A stretch of DNA of 64,000 nt from Acidobacteria bacterium Ga0074141 (GTDB lineage: Bacteria > Acidobacteriota > Blastocatellia > Pyrinomonadales > Pyrinomonadaceae): positions 310,001 through 374,000 of the forward strand of contig LNDP01000024.1 of NCBI GenBank assembly GCA_001464665.1. The letters are read 5' to 3'. The translations under genes and the position numbers were made by a program. A model generated the notes under the pieces. That model had not been told where the DNA came from. It did not search any database and saw only the letters and a program-made list of their open reading frames with translations. This document shows, in pieces, positions 61,746 to 64,000 of this stretch (the first letter of the stretch is position 1; every line of letters starts with the position of its first letter).

Positions 61746-62285
61746 TCAGCCGATGAACATATCCTCTTCGACATAAACCCGGTCGATGCGTTTTGGGGCC
61801 GGTGCGAAAAGCACCTCAAGCGCCTTGCGGACGCCCGCCATTACGGCCGCTATCTCCCTTGCCGGCTCAACTATCTTTGCCTGAACAAAATCGGTCGTAT
61901 CGGTGACCTGCCGCTGCGTCCGGTCGATGGTCTGGCTGACCAATTCCACCTTGTCGCGAGCGACGATCGCCGTCGAGCCAACGAGTTGCTTAAGGTCGGA
62001 TACTTCGTCCTTAATGAGTTCAGTTGACTCGGCGAGGTATTTCGAAGCCGTCGAAAGATTTTCCGAAACCTCGGTCAGGTGAACGGACATAACCTTCCCT
62101 TGGTCGCTCATTGTGTTGACCTTCGCGATCAGAGGTTCGACCCGTTCCTCGATCCGGTTAACGGTGGCGATCACCTTTCGAACGATCAAGGCGATGGCGA
62201 TCGTCGAGACCGCCATCACAATAAAACAGACCGCTATGATGATCGATGCGACCATCATCCAAAATTGCGGTTCATTTACATTCAT
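61746..62285 (-). CDS. DUF948-like membrane-anchored coiled-coil protein
   Basis: 179 residues. One N-terminal membrane helix (about 10-35), then a long predicted coiled coil with heptad-like IEERVEPLIAKVN and TASKYLAESTELIKDEV stretches. It resembles DUF948 general-stress envelope proteins. It is nine bases from the YtxH-like gene upstream, a common pairing. Confidence 0.75.
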   Translation of the reverse strand: MNVNEPQFWMMVASIIIAVCFIVMAVSTIAIALIVRKVIATVNRIEERVEPLIAKVNTMSDQGKVMSVHLTEVSENLSTASKYLAESTELIKDEVSDLKQLVGSTAIVARDKVELVSQTIDRTQRQVTDTTDFVQAKIVEPAREIAAVMAGVRKALEVLFAPAPKRIDRVYVEEDMFIG

Positions 62286-62294
62286 AGAACCTGT

Positions 62295-62732
62295 TTAGCT
62301 TTTCTCTCCGTCCTTTACCGGATAGCTCGGACGGCCTTCTGCGATCGCCTTTGCTTCGGTCTTCCGCTTTTCGGCGATGTAGGCTTCTTTGCCTGCTTCA
62401 ACCGCCGCGGAGAACGGATTTGCCGTACGGGCCGCTGCCGCGCGTGCCTTTTCGGCTACATCCTCAGCCTTTTCCTGTGCTGTATGGAGAAATTCGCCCG
62501 CTTTCTCGCGCGAAACCTCGTAATACTCTTCGGCCGTTTCCTGAAGGTGGTGTGCCGCCTCGCGGCCCTTGTCGAGGCCCTTACGGGTCACATCGGCAAT
62601 GTCTCCGCGGAGTTCAACACCCGTCTTCGGAGCAAAAAGCAGAGCAATTATCGCCCCGATGCCGCCGCCAATAAGCAAATAGGTCAATTTTGTGCTGACG
62701 TTCGCCTCTTCCCTATCGTATTCGTTTCTCAT
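62295..62732 (-). CDS. YtxH-like general stress protein
   Basis: 145 residues. A single N-terminal helix (TYLLIGGGIGAIIALLFAPKTG) with the glycine-rich YtxH signature, then a lysine/glutamate-rich amphipathic stretch (EEYYEVSREKAGEFLHTAQEK). Membrane-associated stress protein, operon partner of the DUF948-like gene. Confidence 0.85.
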   Translation of the reverse strand: MRNEYDREEANVSTKLTYLLIGGGIGAIIALLFAPKTGVELRGDIADVTRKGLDKGREAAHHLQETAEEYYEVSREKAGEFLHTAQEKAEDVAEKARAAAARTANPFSAAVEAGKEAYIAEKRKTEAKAIAEGRPSYPVKDGEKS

Positions 62733-62929
62733 AAGTAACTCCTTATCGCAGTATCTGCGATCGATAAATAGCCTTTGATATCAGGGACTTTTAAGTATAA
62801 CAAAAACCTAAAGTTAGCACAACGGAATTTTTTGCAGCCGGCAGGAATATTTGCAGTTTTTACTTGCTATCGGCGTAATCGGAATGCACCCGGTTTTGCC
62901 ATTTGATACACTTTTTGTTTCGGTTTTAT

Positions 62930-64000
62930 ATGGAACTCGGCTCTATAAGAAATTTCTCGATAATCGCCCACATCGACCACGGCAAATCGACGCTGGCCGA
63001 CCGCATTTTGCAGTTGACCGGCGCGGTTTCCGAGCGTGATATGGAAGCGCAACTTCTCGACGATATGGACCTCGAGCGGGAACGCGGCATCACCATCAAG
63101 GCACACGCAGTTCGGCTTGATTACACGGCACGCGACGGTAAGCAGTATTTGCTCAACCTGATCGACACGCCGGGCCACGTCGATTTCTCGTATGAGGTCT
63201 CGCGGTCGCTTTCCGCCTGCGAAGGCGCGTTGCTCGTCGTCGATGCCTCGCAGGGCGTCGAGGCTCAAACGCTGGCGAACACATACCTCGCCATCCAGAA
63301 CGATCTTGAGCTTATCCCGGTGCTCAACAAGATCGACCTGCCCTCGGCTGAGCCGGATCGCATAAAGGAACAGATCGAGAATATAATCGGGCTCGATGCC
63401 AGCGAGGCTGTGCTGACCTCCGCAAAAACAGGCGTCGGGGTCGATGAGGTCCTAGAGGCAATAATTGCAAAGATCCCGCCGCCGAAGGGCGACCGCAACG
63501 CACCGCTCAAGGCACTGATCTTCGATAGCTGGTACGACAGCTATCGCGGCGTTATCGTGCTTTTCCGCATCATCGACGGGACGATCAAGAAGGGTACAAA
63601 GATCAAGTTCTTCAACACCGGCCGCGAGTATCTGGTCGAGATGGTCGGCGTCAACCGGCCGAAAGCGACGCCGATCGGCGAGCTCGGGCCCGGTGAGGTC
63701 GGTTTCCTTACGGCATCGATCAAGACGGTCGCGGACGTCCAGATCGGCGACACGATCACCGAATCCGCTCGCCCGGTCGATACGCCGTTTCCCGGCTTTC
63801 AGGAAGTAAAGCCGATGGTCTTTGCCGGGCTTTACCCGACCGATTCGGCGCAGTACGAAGACCTTCGCGATGCGATGGAAAAGCTGCGGCTTAACGACGC
63901 CTCGTTCTTTTTCGAACCCGAATCATCGACCGCCCTCGGCTTCGGCTTCCGCTGCGGCTTTCTCGGCCTGCTCCACATGGAGATCATCCAGGAGCGGCTC
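62930..64000 (+). CDS. lepA: Elongation factor 4 (LepA), N-terminal part
   Basis: 357 codons run to the window end; full LepA is about 600 residues. AHIDHGKST (P-loop), GITIKAHAV (switch I), DTPGHVDF (G3) and NKID (G4) are present, followed by domain II and the beginning of domain III. It is a ribosome-associated GTPase. The start is the ATG giving MELGSIRNF. Confidence 0.97.
   Translation, partial: MELGSIRNFSIIAHIDHGKSTLADRILQLTGAVSERDMEAQLLDDMDLERERGITIKAHAVRLDYTARDGKQYLLNLIDTPGHVDFSYEVSRSLSACEGALLVVDASQGVEAQTLANTYLAIQNDLELIPVLNKIDLPSAEPDRIKEQIENIIGLDASEAVLTSAKTGVGVDEVLEAIIAKIPPPKGDRNAPLKALIFDSWYDSYRGVIVLFRIIDGTIKKGTKIKFFNTGREYLVEMVGVNRPKATPIGELGPGEVGFLTASIKTVADVQIGDTITESARPVDTPFPGFQEVKPMVFAGLYPTDSAQYEDLRDAMEKLRLNDASFFFEPESSTALGFGFRCGFLGLLHMEIIQERL

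Noticed and set aside
1-64000. tRNA genes, rRNA genes, CRISPR arrays, prophage or complete insertion sequences
   Set aside because: Reading the intergenic regions by eye I saw no TPsiC-type motifs, regular spacer repeats, phage structural genes or transposases. A tRNA or CRISPR scan would be decisive.

Overview
The window looks like an ordinary chromosomal segment of a moderately GC-rich Gram-negative bacterium, most likely an Acidobacteriota of the Blastocatellia/Pyrinomonadaceae type. That placement is inference. It rests on the large Oar-like TonB-dependent receptor with an N-terminal carboxypeptidase-regulatory domain, many secreted proteins ending their signal peptide in A-Q, the SUF-only Fe-S machinery using SufU, zinc-ribbon membrane proteins, and the general gene content. 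I saw no rRNA, tRNA, CRISPR array, prophage or complete insertion sequence.

Layout. 1-1652 (+): the tail of a family 2 glycosyltransferase, a DUF4149 membrane protein and a GrdB-family protein. 1680-19943 (-): a long, tightly packed run of same-strand genes holding a complete but dispersed SUF iron-sulfur system (sufU, sufS, sufD, sufC, sufB) with an upstream Rrf2/IscR-like regulator. Between the suf genes lie fhs, a membrane glycosyltransferase, RidA, PhzF, a GNAT enzyme, small membrane proteins and several toxin-antitoxin pieces (two HicAB pairs, a HicB-domain fusion, an orphan antitoxin). Two palindromic repeats of about 120 and 200 bp also lie in it. 20324-24776: a PHP phosphoesterase, a GH133 glycogen debranching enzyme and a GT4 glycosyltransferase. 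24930-29482: the TonB-dependent receptor, an intergenic region of about 800 bp and a PilZ-like protein. 29612-39456: mostly envelope and secreted functions (VanX, YceI, RmlB, lytic transglycosylase, redoxin/TlpA pair, DinB) plus an MgtE-N/CBS regulator-like protein.

39486-49728: a DUF433 fusion protein, purL, an AbgT transporter, hemW, a DUF433/DUF5615 toxin-antitoxin pair, a 5'-nucleotidase, tryptophan 2,3-dioxygenase and a cold-shock gene with a strong promoter and a long leader. 49835-64000: selA and serC (convergent, overlapping), repeat proteins, YceH, an RNase D-like exonuclease, a second DinB protein, a hotdog thioesterase, TerC, CstA, small envelope proteins and the first 357 codons of lepA.

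The most unusual signals are repeats that have become protein: a REP-like 31-mer is inserted in the same reading frame in purL and hemW (in hemW as an inverted REPIN-like pair), and a second, AT-rich palindrome is inserted in frame elsewhere in purL. Others are the SUF cluster interspersed with toxin-antitoxin genes, a GrdB-family protein that appears to have lost its Sec/Cys although selA is present, and a tautomerase homologue without the catalytic N-terminal proline. I did not find a convincing wholly new multi-gene system. All motif and repeat comparisons were made by eye.
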